Shown here: positions 1 to 8,109 of the stretch, one piece after another
Numbering within the stretch: position 1 is the first letter of the stretch
Layout: every line of letters starts with the position of its first letter
Position numbers and translations under genes: made by a program
Origin: Stenotrophomonas maltophilia R551-3
GTDB lineage: Bacteria; Pseudomonadota; Gammaproteobacteria; Xanthomonadales; Xanthomonadaceae
Length of the DNA: 64,000 nt
Direction: 5' to 3'
Assembly (NCBI RefSeq): GCF_000020665.1
Contig: NC_011071.1
Span: 424,501 to 488,500, forward strand
The notes under the pieces: model-generated
Database searches by the model: none
Told to the model about the DNA's origin: nothing
Seen by the model: the letters and a program-made list of their open reading frames with translations, nothing else

Positions 1-381
1 CTGGCCCACGGTGAACTGCACGGCGGGATCGCCGATGCCGCGCGGGTACTGCATCGATGCGGTGTTCTGCGGATCGTTGGCATCGCGCAGCAGCACTTCG
101 CGGCGGCCATCCACGGTGGTGGCGATCGCACTCACCTGCATCTGCGGCAGCTTGATCTGCTGCGGGCGGGCCAGCGGCCGGCCAGCGTCGGCGGCATCCT
201 GGGCTTCCTTCGCCGCCGCCGCGCGGGCCGACGTCACCATCTGTGTGGACATCTCCAGGCTCGGTCCCTGCGGGCCCGGGTCGTGGATGATCACGATGCG
301 GCGCTCTGCATGAGCGGCCGTGGACCAGGCCAGGCTTGCGACGATCAGCATCGGCATCAGGACGGCGGGCAGGGTACGCAT
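1..381 (-). CDS. secreted protein, unknown function (3' end outside window)
   Basis: The reading frame is open from the ATG at 379-381 to the window edge (127 codons). A good ribosome site (AAGGAG, 6 nt upstream) supports the start. The first 25 residues form a signal peptide (MRTLPAVLMPMLIVASLAWS followed by TAAHA), so the product is exported. The mature part begins ERRIVIIHDPGP and has an Ala-rich helical stretch and a segment mentioning no known catalytic motif. It lies 19 bp downstream of the DUF2145 gene on the same strand and is probably co-transcribed with it and with the small lipoprotein gene. I do not recognise the family and the C-terminus is missing. Confidence 0.75.
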   Translation of the reverse strand, partial: MRTLPAVLMPMLIVASLAWSTAAHAERRIVIIHDPGPQGPSLEMSTQMVTSARAAAAKEAQDAADAGRPLARPQQIKLPQMQVSAIATTVDGRREVLLRDANDPQNTASMQYPRGIGDPAVQFTVGQ

Positions 382-400
382 GTCGTTCTCCTTGCTGGAT

Positions 401-1252
401 TCAGGGCGTGGCGGCGGCAGCACCAGCTACCGGCACGTGAGGGATCACCAGTTCCTGCTGCAGCTGGCTGCGCTGGTGCAGGAAATCGAACACCGATTCC
501 ACCGTCACCACCGAATAGTTGCCGGAGATGCGTTCGCCGGCCGGATGGTCAGTGGTGGTGGCGTTGGCCACGAACAGGCGCGCACCCACGCGCTTGCCGA
601 GGCCGATATGCAGCACGCTGGGTTGGTACTTCTGCTGGCGCAGCCACTGCTGCGCCTGTTCGCGCTTGACGATGGCCGGCGCGCCTTCGGCCTGTGCCAT
701 CGCCGCGGCCAGCACTTCCAGCACCCACTGGTTGGAGTTCTGGTAGTCGGTGGCGAACGGGTAGGCAACCACGTTGTATCTGGTTTCGTGCAGTGCCTTC
801 GGCTGGATCGACGGCGACACCAGCATCGCTTTCAACGCGGCACGCAGCGGCGCCGAGGGCACGCCGATGCGCAGGTCGGTATGGCCTCCGCTCTCGCCGA
901 CGAAGTTGCCCAGCCCTTCGTGGTACAGCTGCGAGCTGTCGGTCTTGCAGCGGTTGAGCAGGTGCATCGCGCGCCAGCGGCCATTGTCCTCACGCACCAG
1001 GAAGGCCAGGTGGCTGTGGCGCAGGCCGTAGCGACTCAGGTCCTGGCCACCGCGCGCGGCCACCACCACGTCCACATCGGGCAGCGCGTCCAGGCGCTCA
1101 GCGGTGGTCCAGGCCACGTCCAGCATCGCCGCCTGCGCGGCCACGCTCGGGTAGCGCTCGCGGCATTCGGTGCTGTTGGCCCGGGCCGGTGCGGTCGCCA
1201 GCAGGCTGGCGATCAGCAGCGCGGCGCGCGGCAGGCGGGAGAAACGATCCAT
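401..1252 (-). CDS. DUF2145 family secreted protein
   Basis: The 283-aa product has an N-terminal signal peptide (cleavage likely after APARA near residue 25), so it is periplasmic or secreted. The body, with segments such as SHLAFLVREDNGRW, LLNRCKTDSSQLYHEGLGNF and PFATDYQNSNQWVLEVLAAA, matches my memory of the DUF2145 family. Its function is unknown; the conserved His/Cys/Asn pattern recalls a papain-like permuted fold, but that is inference. The ATG has a GAAGG site upstream. It is the middle gene of a three-gene minus-strand cluster, 48 bp after the small lipoprotein and 19 bp before the next secreted protein. Confidence 0.8.
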   Translation of the reverse strand: MDRFSRLPRAALLIASLLATAPARANSTECRERYPSVAAQAAMLDVAWTTAERLDALPDVDVVVAARGGQDLSRYGLRHSHLAFLVREDNGRWRAMHLLNRCKTDSSQLYHEGLGNFVGESGGHTDLRIGVPSAPLRAALKAMLVSPSIQPKALHETRYNVVAYPFATDYQNSNQWVLEVLAAAMAQAEGAPAIVKREQAQQWLRQQKYQPSVLHIGLGKRVGARLFVANATTTDHPAGERISGNYSVVTVESVFDFLHQRSQLQQELVIPHVPVAGAAAATP

Positions 1253-1300
1253 GTCGATACCTTCAACGGCGGGCAGGCCCGCGCGCCGATCATACGCCGG

Positions 1301-1528
1301 TCAGCGCAGGGGACGATCCACGCCCTTGCGCTTGAGTTCCCGGTCACAGGCGTCGCTGATCGGTGCCACCGGCAGCGGCGGGCGCTGGCCCTTCGGATCG
1401 CGCAGCGCCGGTTGTTCGCGATACGCGTCCAGCTGCTGCTGGCATTGATACGAGATCGGATCCAGCTCGGTGGGCGTGGTGGAACAGGCAGCGAGCAGGG
1501 CCAGGGGCAGCAGGAGCAAGGTACGCAT
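1301..1528 (-). CDS. small lipoprotein, unknown function
   Basis: A 75-aa product with a clear lipobox: MRTLLLLPLALLAAC puts the lipidated cysteine at residue 15. The mature part is short and contains two further cysteines (YQCQQQLD and SDACDREL) that could form a disulfide. It is the first gene of a minus-strand cluster with the DUF2145 gene. No function can be assigned; lipoproteins of this size in Stenotrophomonas are usually annotated as hypothetical. Confidence 0.75.
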   Translation of the reverse strand: MRTLLLLPLALLAACSTTPTELDPISYQCQQQLDAYREQPALRDPKGQRPPLPVAPISDACDRELKRKGVDRPLR

Positions 1529-1609
1529 GAAGACGTTCAGAGTGATGGGGGACGCTGGACTCTAACCGCGCAGCCGGATCGAAATGTTCAGAAATCGCTG
1601 GGCACCCGG

Positions 1610-1732
1610 GTAGTGCCGGCCGCTGGCCGGCAACGACAGGGTGTTCGGCAATGGGTACAGCGTTGCCGGCCAGCGGCCGGCACTACCGTGATGCCAGGCG
1701 CCGAGGATTGCCGGCCAGCGGCCGGCACTACC
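1610..1732. repeat. three GTAG-type REP (SMAG) palindromes
   Basis: Three copies of the palindrome with core GCCGGCC-N-CTGGCCGGC or its complement lie at 1610-1632, 1663-1687 and 1708-1732. Each carries the terminal tetranucleotide GTAG/CTAC typical of Stenotrophomonas SMAG elements. The first copy is inverted relative to the other two, so 1610-1687 can fold as one long dimeric hairpin. The third copy overlaps the stop codon of the ELM1 gene. Confidence 0.9.
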
Positions 1733-2693
1733 TCAATGCCAAACGCAGCTTCACCTCCGCCGCCACCCGCGCGGTCTCGCGCAGCGGTTCGATGCGGTCG
1801 TACTGCCAGTCCAGCCAGTGCGCCTGCAGCCGCCCGCGCTCGCGCAGCTGCTGCTGAAAGCGTGCCAGCCGCCCCTGCGCGGTATCGGCCAGCGCCACCA
1901 TCACCGGCATGCGCGTGGCGCAGGCTTCAGAAAGCAGGTTCACCGAATCGGGCGAGACCACCACGCGGTTGGCCCAGCCGAGCAGGCCGCCATAGGGATT
2001 GGTTCCGTCGCCGCCATCGCCCCAGATCACATGCGGCAGATCGGCGAACGTCGCGCGCAGGATCTCGGCCAAGGCCGGCGGCGTGCGTCGCGAGGTGGTC
2101 GCCAGCAGGCTGCCGCCCTCAGCGCGAATCTGATCGGCCAACGCCTGGAACACGCCCACCATCGCCGTCTCATCCCACGGAGCCAGCGGTGTCGGTCCAC
2201 CCACCAGCAACGCGGTGCGCGGGCCGGGCAGGGTGCTGAAGCTGGCGAACGCGGCACGGCCCCAGGCCAGCCAGTCGTCGTCCACCGGATTGAGGCTGCC
2301 GAGCAGGGTCAGCACATTGCTGCCACGCAGGGCATCGTGTTCGGGCACCACCACCATGTCCCAGTGGCGGGCGCTGATGCGCGGGTCGAGGATCTGCACC
2401 ACCTGGCTGCCACGTGCACGCAGCACGCGCAGGGCGCCGGCGGCCTGACGGCCACAGCCGATCGCCAGGGCGGGAGGCTCCGCGGCCAGCGACGCGAACG
2501 CCTCGCCGTAGCCGTTCACATCGCCCGGCAGGCGCCGCGGCGAGAGCCAGCGCCAGGGCGCACGGGGCTGCAGGACCAGCGGCCGATGGGTGCCCTGGCG
2601 CAGCGCAGAGGCCAGCGCGACCGCCTGGCGGACATTGCCCGCACGGCCGTCCGTGACCGTCCAGGGCGCACTCGATCGTTTCACCTGTGGCAT
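1728..2693 (-). CDS. ELM1/GtrOC1 family protein (mitochondrial fission ELM1-like)
   Basis: The 321-aa protein starts MPQVKRSSAPWTVTDGRAGN; the WxxxDGRAGN start and the later blocks PHVIWGDGGDGTNPYGGLL and VVSPDSVNLLSEA are hallmarks of the bacterial ELM1 family (formerly DUF1022). These proteins have a GT-B glycosyltransferase-like fold and are thought to act in envelope sugar metabolism, although the bacterial role is not established. Length is normal. Its TAG stop is the GTAG tetranucleotide of a REP element. It is divergently oriented from the nitroreductase gene, with about 120 bp between them. Confidence 0.85.
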   Translation of the reverse strand: MPQVKRSSAPWTVTDGRAGNVRQAVALASALRQGTHRPLVLQPRAPWRWLSPRRLPGDVNGYGEAFASLAAEPPALAIGCGRQAAGALRVLRARGSQVVQILDPRISARHWDMVVVPEHDALRGSNVLTLLGSLNPVDDDWLAWGRAAFASFSTLPGPRTALLVGGPTPLAPWDETAMVGVFQALADQIRAEGGSLLATTSRRTPPALAEILRATFADLPHVIWGDGGDGTNPYGGLLGWANRVVVSPDSVNLLSEACATRMPVMVALADTAQGRLARFQQQLRERGRLQAHWLDWQYDRIEPLRETARVAAEVKLRLALR

Positions 2694-2814
2694 TAATTCG
2701 TTTCAGCCCTGCTGGGTGTTGCAACAGTCGCGACACTCTACACTGCGGCTCGTCGATTCGCCCCGCGCCGCCCGCGGGCACTGACCTTCCCTTAGCCGCC
2801 CTGGAGATCCACCG

Positions 2815-3405
2815 ATGTCCCACGCGCTCGACGCTGCTGCCCTCGATCAGTTGTTCCGCACCGCCCGCACCCAGAATGGCTTCCTCGACAAGCCGGTGCC
2901 GGCCAGCCTGCTGCAGGAACTGTACGACCTGGTGAAGTGGGGCCCGACTGCGGCCAACACCACGCCGGCCCGCTTCGTCTTCGTCACCTCGAAGGAAGCC
3001 AAGGCCAAGCTGGCCCCGGCCCTGTCCGAAGGCAACCACGACAAGACGATGGCCGCCCCGGTCACCGTCATCATCGGCTTCGACCTGGACTTCCACGAGA
3101 AGCTGCCGTACCTGTTCCCGCACACCGATGCCAAGGCCTGGTTCGACGGCCCGCAGGAAGGCCGCCACGAAGCCGCCATCCGCAACGGCAGCCTGCAGGG
3201 CGCCTACCTGATCCTGGCCGCACGCGCGCTGGGCCTGGATGCCGGCCCGATGTCCGGCTTCGATGCGGCCAAGGTGGATGAAGCCTTCTTCGCCGGCACC
3301 TCCATCAAGTCGAATTTCCTGGTCAACCTGGGTTACGGTGACTCGGCGGGCCTGTTCCCGCGTCTGCCGCGCCTGTCGTTCGACGAAGCGGCGCGCATCG
3401 CGTAA
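2815..3405 (+). CDS. nitroreductase-family malonic semialdehyde reductase (RutE-like)
   Basis: At 196 aa the product has the same length as E. coli RutE. Family features are [17 protein letters not shown] (FMN-binding N-terminal part), [33 protein letters not shown], and FLVNLGYGD near the end. Such enzymes are FMN-dependent and reduce malonic semialdehyde to 3-hydroxypropionate with NAD(P)H; many stand outside rut operons and have broader nitro/enal substrates. No other rut gene is nearby, so a general detoxification role is as likely. A short intergenic region with GGAGATCCACCG before the ATG supports the start. Confidence 0.85.
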   Translation: MSHALDAAALDQLFRTARTQNGFLDKPVPASLLQELYDLVKWGPTAANTTPARFVFVTSKEAKAKLAPALSEGNHDKTMAAPVTVIIGFDLDFHEKLPYLFPHTDAKAWFDGPQEGRHEAAIRNGSLQGAYLILAARALGLDAGPMSGFDAAKVDEAFFAGTSIKSNFLVNLGYGDSAGLFPRLPRLSFDEAARIA

Positions 3406-3480
3406 GTCGCTGTATCGATTCCGGGCCGCCGCCTTGGCGGTCCCTGCTGTACCCACCCTACGATCCGGAGAGTTCCTGAG

Positions 3481-4188
3481 ATGAGCGCCACCCGTAAACT
3501 GCTGCTGCCGCTGGCCCTGACCCTGGCCATCGCCGCCTGCTCCAAGCCGGCCGACACCGCTGCCCCGGCGGCTGACGCCGCCGCCCCGGCCACCACCGAA
3601 CAGGCTGCCACCCCGGCTGCCGATGCTGCCGCCGCCGCGCCGGCCGCCGAAGCGATCCAGATCGCCTCGGGCACCTACAAGCTGGACCCGACCCACACCG
3701 ACGTGCTGGCCCAGTGGAGCCACTTCGGCTTCTCCAACCCGAGCGCGCACTTCGGCAACGTCGAAGGCACCCTGGTGTACAACGCCGAAGACGTGACCAA
3801 GTCCACCGTGGAAGTGAAGCTGCCGTTGAGCGGCCTGAACAGCTTCACCGCCAAGTTCGACGAGCACCTGAAGAGCGCCGACTTCTTCGACGCCGCCAAG
3901 TTCGCCGATGCCACCTTCAAGAGCACCAAGGTGGAAGCGGCCGGCACCAACAAGCTGACCGTCACCGGCGACCTGACCATCAAGGGCATCACCAAGCCGG
4001 TCACCCTGGACGTGACCGTCAACGGCGGCGGCGAGCACCCGATGGCCAAGGTTCCGGCCGCCGGCTTCGATGCCACCACCACCCTGAAGCGCAGCGATTT
4101 CGGCGTCGGCGCGTATGCCCCGAACGTCAGCGATGAAGTGAAGATCCGCATCACCACCGAAGCCACCGGCGAAAAGCCGGCGGCTTGA
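3481..4188 (+). CDS. YceI family lipid-binding lipoprotein
   Basis: The 235-aa product has a lipobox (LTLAIAAC, Cys20) followed by an Ala/Pro-rich linker to about residue 58, then a complete YceI domain: GTYKLDPTHTDVLAQWSHFGF, the SADFFDAAKFADATF block, GDLTIKGITKPVTLDV and FGVGAYAPNVSDEVKI. YceI domains are eight-stranded barrels that bind polyisoprenoid chains in the periplasm. The lipoprotein form with a long linker suggests tethering to a membrane. A GGAGAG site lies 10 nt upstream, and a strong terminator follows the gene. Confidence 0.9.
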   Translation: MSATRKLLLPLALTLAIAACSKPADTAAPAADAAAPATTEQAATPAADAAAAAPAAEAIQIASGTYKLDPTHTDVLAQWSHFGFSNPSAHFGNVEGTLVYNAEDVTKSTVEVKLPLSGLNSFTAKFDEHLKSADFFDAAKFADATFKSTKVEAAGTNKLTVTGDLTIKGITKPVTLDVTVNGGGEHPMAKVPAAGFDATTTLKRSDFGVGAYAPNVSDEVKIRITTEATGEKPAA

Positions 4189-4219
4189 TGCACCCCGCTC
4201 ACTCGTCGTGAGAAGGCAG

Positions 4220-4250
4220 AAGGCCCGCTGAAAAGCGGGCCTTCTTTTTT
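4220..4250 (+). terminator. rho-independent terminator of yceI-like gene
   Basis: A perfect 10-bp stem (AAGGCCCGCT / AGCGGGCCTT) with a GAAA tetraloop is followed by C and six T residues. It lies 31 bp after the YceI stop codon. Confidence 0.95.
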
Positions 4251-4265
4251 GGGCGTGGGGGACGC

Positions 4266-4692
4266 CTTGGTAGGCGCCAACCTTGGTTGGCACACGAGCA
4301 TTTCGCAGGCCAACCGAGGTTGGCCACTACCGGTTCATGCAGGGCGGGAGAATGCTTTGGTAGATGCCAACCTTGGTTGGCGCACGAGCACTTCGCGGGC
4401 CAACCAAGGTTGGCCACTACCGGTTCATGCAGGGCCGGAGAGTGCTTTGGTAGGTGCCAACCTTGGTTGGCACACGAGCATTTCGCGGGCCAACCAAGGT
4501 TGGCCACTACCGGTTCGTGCAGGGCCGGAGAGTGCTTTGGAAGGTACCAACCTTGGTTGGCACACGAGCATTTCGCAGGCCAACCAAGGTTGGCCACTAC
4601 CGGTTCATGCAGGGCCGGAGAGTGCTTTGGTAGGTGCCAACCTTGGTTGGCACACGAGCACTCCGCGGGCCAACCAAGGTTGGCCACTACCG
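4266..4692. repeat. five tandem 90-bp palindrome-containing repeats
   Basis: Units begin at 4266, 4356, 4446, 4536 and 4626, an exact 90-bp period; the last is cut short after its second palindrome. Each unit holds CCAACCTTGGTTGG and, about 18 bp later, its reverse complement CCAACCAAGGTTGG, bracketed by GGTAG and CTACC. It is therefore a dimeric GTAG-type REP of a different sequence family from the GCCGGCC type. Units differ by a few substitutions only. Open frames across the array on both strands are low-complexity artefacts. Confidence 0.92.
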
Positions 4693-4703
4693 GGTACGCG
4701 GGT

Positions 4704-5105
4704 TCAGCGCAACGCGCCCAACCATGCCACGCACGCTTCGCTCGGGCTCTGCTTGGCCTTCACCGTCATCCCGCTCGCGCGCGCGAAGGTCTGCGCGGCC
4801 TGCGCCACCACCTGGCGTGCGATCAGCGCCGCCTGCTTGGTCGCGGCCTGCTGCTTGCGCAGCTGCACGATGTTGATCGACGGCCGACCCACCGGGGCAT
4901 ATTTCTGGTCACGTCGCAGCACGTCGGCCACCTGCGCCACTTCGAATTCGGCCTGCAGGTAGCGGTGTTGTGCCTCCACCAGCTCACGTAGCGGCGCGCG
5001 CAGCGCGGCCGGGTCGGCGAAGGCGGCCAGTGCGGTATCGCAGGCGGCGTCATCGGCAAAGCGGGTACGCAGCGCATCCACGCTGGCCAGGGTCAGTTTG
5101 GCCAT
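4704..5105 (-). CDS. conserved hypothetical helical protein
   Basis: A 133-aa, Ala-rich, mostly helical product starting MAKLTLASVDALRTRFADD. It contains HRYLQAEFEVAQVADVLRRD and SINIVQLRKQQAATKQAALI, and no signal peptide or membrane segment. A ribosome site (GGAAAG-like, in TTTCCTGCAG complement) lies just upstream of the ATG. It ends beside the 90-bp array, and its upstream side faces the IS-bearing palindrome. I do not recognise the family; codon use looks like the host. Confidence 0.7.
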   Translation of the reverse strand: MAKLTLASVDALRTRFADDAACDTALAAFADPAALRAPLRELVEAQHRYLQAEFEVAQVADVLRRDQKYAPVGRPSINIVQLRKQQAATKQAALIARQVVAQAAQTFARASGMTVKAKQSPSEACVAWLGALR

Positions 5106-5258
5106 GTGGCCCTCGTTGCTGCAGGAAAGGAGCGCGATTGTCGCATTGCTTGGCGTGCTCCGGGCCGGGAGGCCTCCGCTTTGGTAGAGTCGACTGTTAG
5201 TCGACGGCTCTTGGCGCGATGCCTGGAACCCCCGCGCTGCGCGCGATAGTCGACTAAC

Positions 5259-6281
5259 TGTGATCTCTCTGTAGGTTGTTCATCCGGGACATCTTTGGAA
5301 AATGGTGGTTACCACACCGTTCCAGTCCCCAAAGAGCCCGGATGAACAATCATAAAAATGCCCGTTTGACGCCGTTTAGTCGAGCGCTTCTGGTCCGCCG
5401 CATCCTCCACGAGGGCCTACGCCCGGAAGAAGCAGCTCAAGCGTGTGGCGTAAGTGTGCGTACGGCCTACAAGTGGCTGGCCCGATTCCGCCAGTTCGGG
5501 GCACCGGGCCTGGAAAACCGCAGCTCACGGCCTCACCAGACGCCGCATGCCACACCTGCTCCGGTAGTCGAGCAAATCAAGGAGCACCGCCGTAAGCGGC
5601 AGACCTACCTGACCATCTCCAAGGCGCTGGGGGTCGGCCACAGTACGATTTCAAGGCTGATGCGCGCCCACGGCCTCAATCGGTTGTGTCGGCTTGATCC
5701 GCCCAAGGAGGTCATCCGATACGAATACGATCAGCCCGGAGGGCTGCTGCATCTGGACATCAAGAAGCTGGGCAACTTCCAGCGGCCAGGGCACAGAACC
5801 GATGCCAAGCGCAGGGGAAACGCCGCCGGCGGTGGCTGGGGCTACGTCCACGTGGCCATCGACGATCACTCCCGGGTCGCCTTCAGCAGCGTCCACCCCA
5901 ACGAACAGGGCGAAACCGCTTGTCAGGCGTTGCTGGGCGCTCTGGAGTACTACGCCAGCCTGGGAATCACCTTCAAGCGGATCCTGACCGACAACGGTGC
6001 CTGCTATCGCTCTACCGCCTTTGCCAAGCTGCTCAAATCCCTTGGGATCAAGCACATCAGAACCAAGCCCTACACGCCGCGGACCAATGGCAAAGCCGAG
6101 CGCTTCATCCAGACCAGCCTGCGCGAGTGGGCTTACGCCTGCGAGTACGCATCCTCGGACCAGCGCAATTCCGTGTTGAACCAATGGCTGCACCACTACA
6201 ACTGGCACCGTCCCCATATGGCGATCGGCGGCCAGCCACCTATCTCAAGAGTACGGCTGAACAACGTAGTGGGTTTACACA
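5259..6281 (+). mobile_element. IS481-family insertion sequence with ACTAAC target duplication
   Basis: The element is 1,023 bp. Its ends start TGTG and match as imperfect inverted repeats over 27 bp, with the strongest block TTGTTCA-N-CC about 17-27 bp from each tip. It is flanked by ACTAAC at 5253-5258 and again at 6282-6287, a 6-bp target duplication usual for this family. One transposase gene fills it. Intact ends, an intact gene and a perfect target duplication argue for a recent insertion. Confidence 0.9.
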
Positions 6282-6286
6282 ACTAA
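5342..6286 (+). CDS. IS481-family transposase
   Basis: The product begins MNNHKNARLTPFSRALLVRR, the typical IS481 start, so the ATG at 5342 is chosen over an upstream in-frame one. An N-terminal helix-turn-helix (EEAAQACGVSVRTAYKWLARF) precedes an rve integrase core with DDE residues in LLHLDIKKLG (D), ILTDNGACYRS (D) and TNGKAERFIQTSLREW (E). About 314 aa, so full length. The frame runs through the right end of the element, and its TAA stop (6284-6286) is supplied by the duplicated target ACTAAC rather than by the element. Confidence 0.92.
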   Translation: MNNHKNARLTPFSRALLVRRILHEGLRPEEAAQACGVSVRTAYKWLARFRQFGAPGLENRSSRPHQTPHATPAPVVEQIKEHRRKRQTYLTISKALGVGHSTISRLMRAHGLNRLCRLDPPKEVIRYEYDQPGGLLHLDIKKLGNFQRPGHRTDAKRRGNAAGGGWGYVHVAIDDHSRVAFSSVHPNEQGETACQALLGALEYYASLGITFKRILTDNGACYRSTAFAKLLKSLGIKHIRTKPYTPRTNGKAERFIQTSLREWAYACEYASSDQRNSVLNQWLHHYNWHRPHMAIGGQPPISRVRLNNVVGLHN

Positions 6287-6344
6287 CAGTCGACTCTACC
6301 TGGCTGGCATTTCAGGCGCAGCCGCATCCACGGAAGGAAGACCC

Positions 6345-7178
6345 ATGCAGGACACGCAGTACTGGTTGAACGAATTCTGGACGGGCCTGAGCGTGCTCGA
6401 TCTGCTGGGCGGCAGCGTGCTCGGCACGTTGCTTGGCCTGGTGCTGGGCATCTTCGCCTGGCGCTGGCTGCACCGCCGTGGTTGGTTGCAGCGGCGCAAG
6501 CGCTGGCATCACTGGCTGCTGGCCAGTTACGTGGTGCTGCTGCCGCTGGCCACTGCCTTCTTCGGCCTGCAGCTGGGCTTCACTGCTGGTGCGCACCGCG
6601 CGCTGTTCAAGCAGCTCGATCATTTCCAGCCGCACCTGCAGACCCTGGTGGAAGGCTGGAGCGAAGGCTTCACCGATTCACTGGACGACCCGCGCATGCG
6701 CGAGGCATTGCGCAGCGAGGGCACGGTGGGCGATGTGGCCGACACCATCGCCTCGGCCTACCTCAGCGAGCACCCGTTGCCCGGTCTCGACCGTCTTGGC
6801 GATGGTCCGTTGGCGCGCGGTACCGGCTGGGTGATCGGCAAGGTGCGCGAAGGCCTGCTGCGCGGCATGGTGGAAGACACGCTGGTGGACAAGGCCGGCA
6901 CCCTCGGCCTGGAACCCAAGGTGGTGCGCGAGGCGCTGACCATGCATGTGGATGAGCTGCTGCACACCCGTGGCGTGCTGCGGCTGGTGAAGGCACAGAT
7001 CAACGGCATGATGCCCGGCGTGTACTTCGGGCTGCTGTTGCCGCTGCTGATCATCGCGCTGCTGGTGGCGCTGGAGATATGGGCCGCGCACCGGTTCGGG
7101 TGGACGCGGCAGGTGGCATCCAGCGCGGTAGTGCCGGCCGCTGGCCGGCAGCTGCAGGTTCCTGCCGAGGGTTCATGA
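6345..7178 (+). CDS. inner-membrane protein, unknown function, with REP-encoded tail
   Basis: The 277-aa product has three likely membrane segments: LLGGSVLGTLLGLVLGIFAW (about 21-40), HHWLLASYVVLLPLATAFFG (about 55-74) and MPGVYFGLLLPLLIIALLVA near the C-terminus, with a soluble domain of about 150 aa between segments two and three. The middle part is predicted periplasmic or cytoplasmic helical. An AGGAAG site lies upstream of the ATG. The last 17 residues or so (from SAVVPAAGRQLQ) are encoded by the REP element at 7128, so the original stop may have been lost. No family recognised. Confidence 0.75.
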   Translation: MQDTQYWLNEFWTGLSVLDLLGGSVLGTLLGLVLGIFAWRWLHRRGWLQRRKRWHHWLLASYVVLLPLATAFFGLQLGFTAGAHRALFKQLDHFQPHLQTLVEGWSEGFTDSLDDPRMREALRSEGTVGDVADTIASAYLSEHPLPGLDRLGDGPLARGTGWVIGKVREGLLRGMVEDTLVDKAGTLGLEPKVVREALTMHVDELLHTRGVLRLVKAQINGMMPGVYFGLLLPLLIIALLVALEIWAAHRFGWTRQVASSAVVPAAGRQLQVPAEGS

Positions 7179-7205
7179 GGTTGCCGGCCAGCGGCCGGCA
7201 CTACC
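7128..7205. repeat. dimeric GTAG-type REP (SMAG)
   Basis: Two inverted copies of the GCCGGCC palindrome, GTAGTGCCGGCCGCTGGCC on the left and its complement ending CTACC on the right, are spaced by about 30 bp. The left copy is inside the reading frame of the preceding membrane protein. Confidence 0.9.
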
Positions 7206-7252
7206 TGTCGGAGGGCGTGCGGACCAACGGTCCGCACCCACCGGATGCCCGG

Positions 7253-8050
7253 TCAATCGCCGTCGGTTTCGTCCGGGTGGGCTTTCCAGTAGCCGGTGGA
7301 ACGGATCCAGTCGCGCGGCACGCCCAGGTGGCCTTCGATGAACTTGCGCATCATCCGTGCGCGGCGCGATTCGGTGGCGATCCAGTAGAAGACATCGCCG
7401 TCCGGTGCCTCGAAGTCGGTCAGCATGTCTTCCAGCAGCGTGCTGCTCGCTGCCGGGAAGCCATTGCGCTCCAGCCAGTGGATACGCACGTTCTCGTACT
7501 GCGGCAGGTCCTGGCGTTCGGCTTCATCGCTTACTTCGATGAAGGCCTGCACCTCGGCATCCTCCGGCAGCACGTCCAGCCAGCGGGCGATGGCCGGCAG
7601 CGCGGTTTCATCGCCGATCAGCACATAGGCGTCGTAGCTGTCGGCCACCACGAACGAGCCGCGCGGGCCGCCGATCACCAGCGTGTCGTCGGCCTTGGCC
7701 TGCTCGGCCCACGGCCCGGCAATGCCCTGGTCGTGCAGCACGAAGTCGATGGCCAGCTCGCCGGTTTCATGGTCCCACCAGCGGGGGGTGTAGTCGCGGG
7801 CCGGTGAGGGCTCCTTGCCGGCCGGATAGCTGCGGCCTTCGGCAGTGACCACCGGCAGCACCATCTCGCCGCTGGCATTGGGGAAGAACAGCTTGATGTG
7901 GTCGTCAGCGCCGGGCGAATCGAAACCGGCCAGCTCGGCGCCACCCAGCACGATGCGGCGCATGTGCGGGGTGACCTCTTCGGTGCGCAGCACGGTCAGT
8001 TCACGGAAGCGCACATCCAGGCGCAGGCGCGTGTTGTTGTGTTCGGTCAT
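7253..8050 (-). CDS. siderophore-interacting FAD-dependent ferric reductase (YqjH/ViuB-like)
   Basis: The 265-aa product belongs to the siderophore-interacting protein family. The N-terminal FAD-binding barrel shows EEVTPHMRRIVLGG, DDHIKLFFP and RDYTPRWWD; the C-terminal NAD(P)H-binding part shows LIGDETALPAIARWLD and FYWIATESRRARMMRKFI, with the SIP-specific R-S-T-GYWKAH ending. Such enzymes reduce ferric siderophores in the cytoplasm to release iron. The next gene upstream on the same strand, 59 bp away, is a PadR regulator, the same pairing as E. coli yqjI-yqjH, so metal-dependent repression is likely. Confidence 0.9.
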   Translation of the reverse strand: MTEHNNTRLRLDVRFRELTVLRTEEVTPHMRRIVLGGAELAGFDSPGADDHIKLFFPNASGEMVLPVVTAEGRSYPAGKEPSPARDYTPRWWDHETGELAIDFVLHDQGIAGPWAEQAKADDTLVIGGPRGSFVVADSYDAYVLIGDETALPAIARWLDVLPEDAEVQAFIEVSDEAERQDLPQYENVRIHWLERNGFPAASSTLLEDMLTDFEAPDGDVFYWIATESRRARMMRKFIEGHLGVPRDWIRSTGYWKAHPDETDGD

Positions 8051-8109
8051 GGGGTTACCTGTAAAGGTGTCGCGCGGGGGCGCGCGGCGTAGGGGCGACC
8101 TGGCTGGAG

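Larger units (their letters stand above)
5183..6300. repeat. GTAG-type palindrome interrupted by an insertion sequence
   Basis: The left arm at 5183-5205 (GGTAGAGTCGACTGTTAG then TCGAC) is the exact reverse complement of GTCGACTAAC at 5249-5258 joined to AGTCGACTCTACC at 6288-6300. Without the insertion sequence this is a perfect 23-bp stem with a loop of about 43 bp. The IS481-family element sits inside the right arm. Confidence 0.85.

Noticed and set aside
2170..4293. 700-codon minus-strand open frame over the reductase and YceI genes
   Set aside because: It is antisense to two well-recognised genes, a common artefact of high GC.
4266..4692. CRISPR array
   Set aside because: There are no unique spacers; the full 90-bp unit is repeated, and no cas genes are present.
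4249..4962. Repeat proteins on both strands of the 90-bp array
   Set aside because: Repetition of the palindrome keeps several frames open; none has a ribosome site or a sensible composition.
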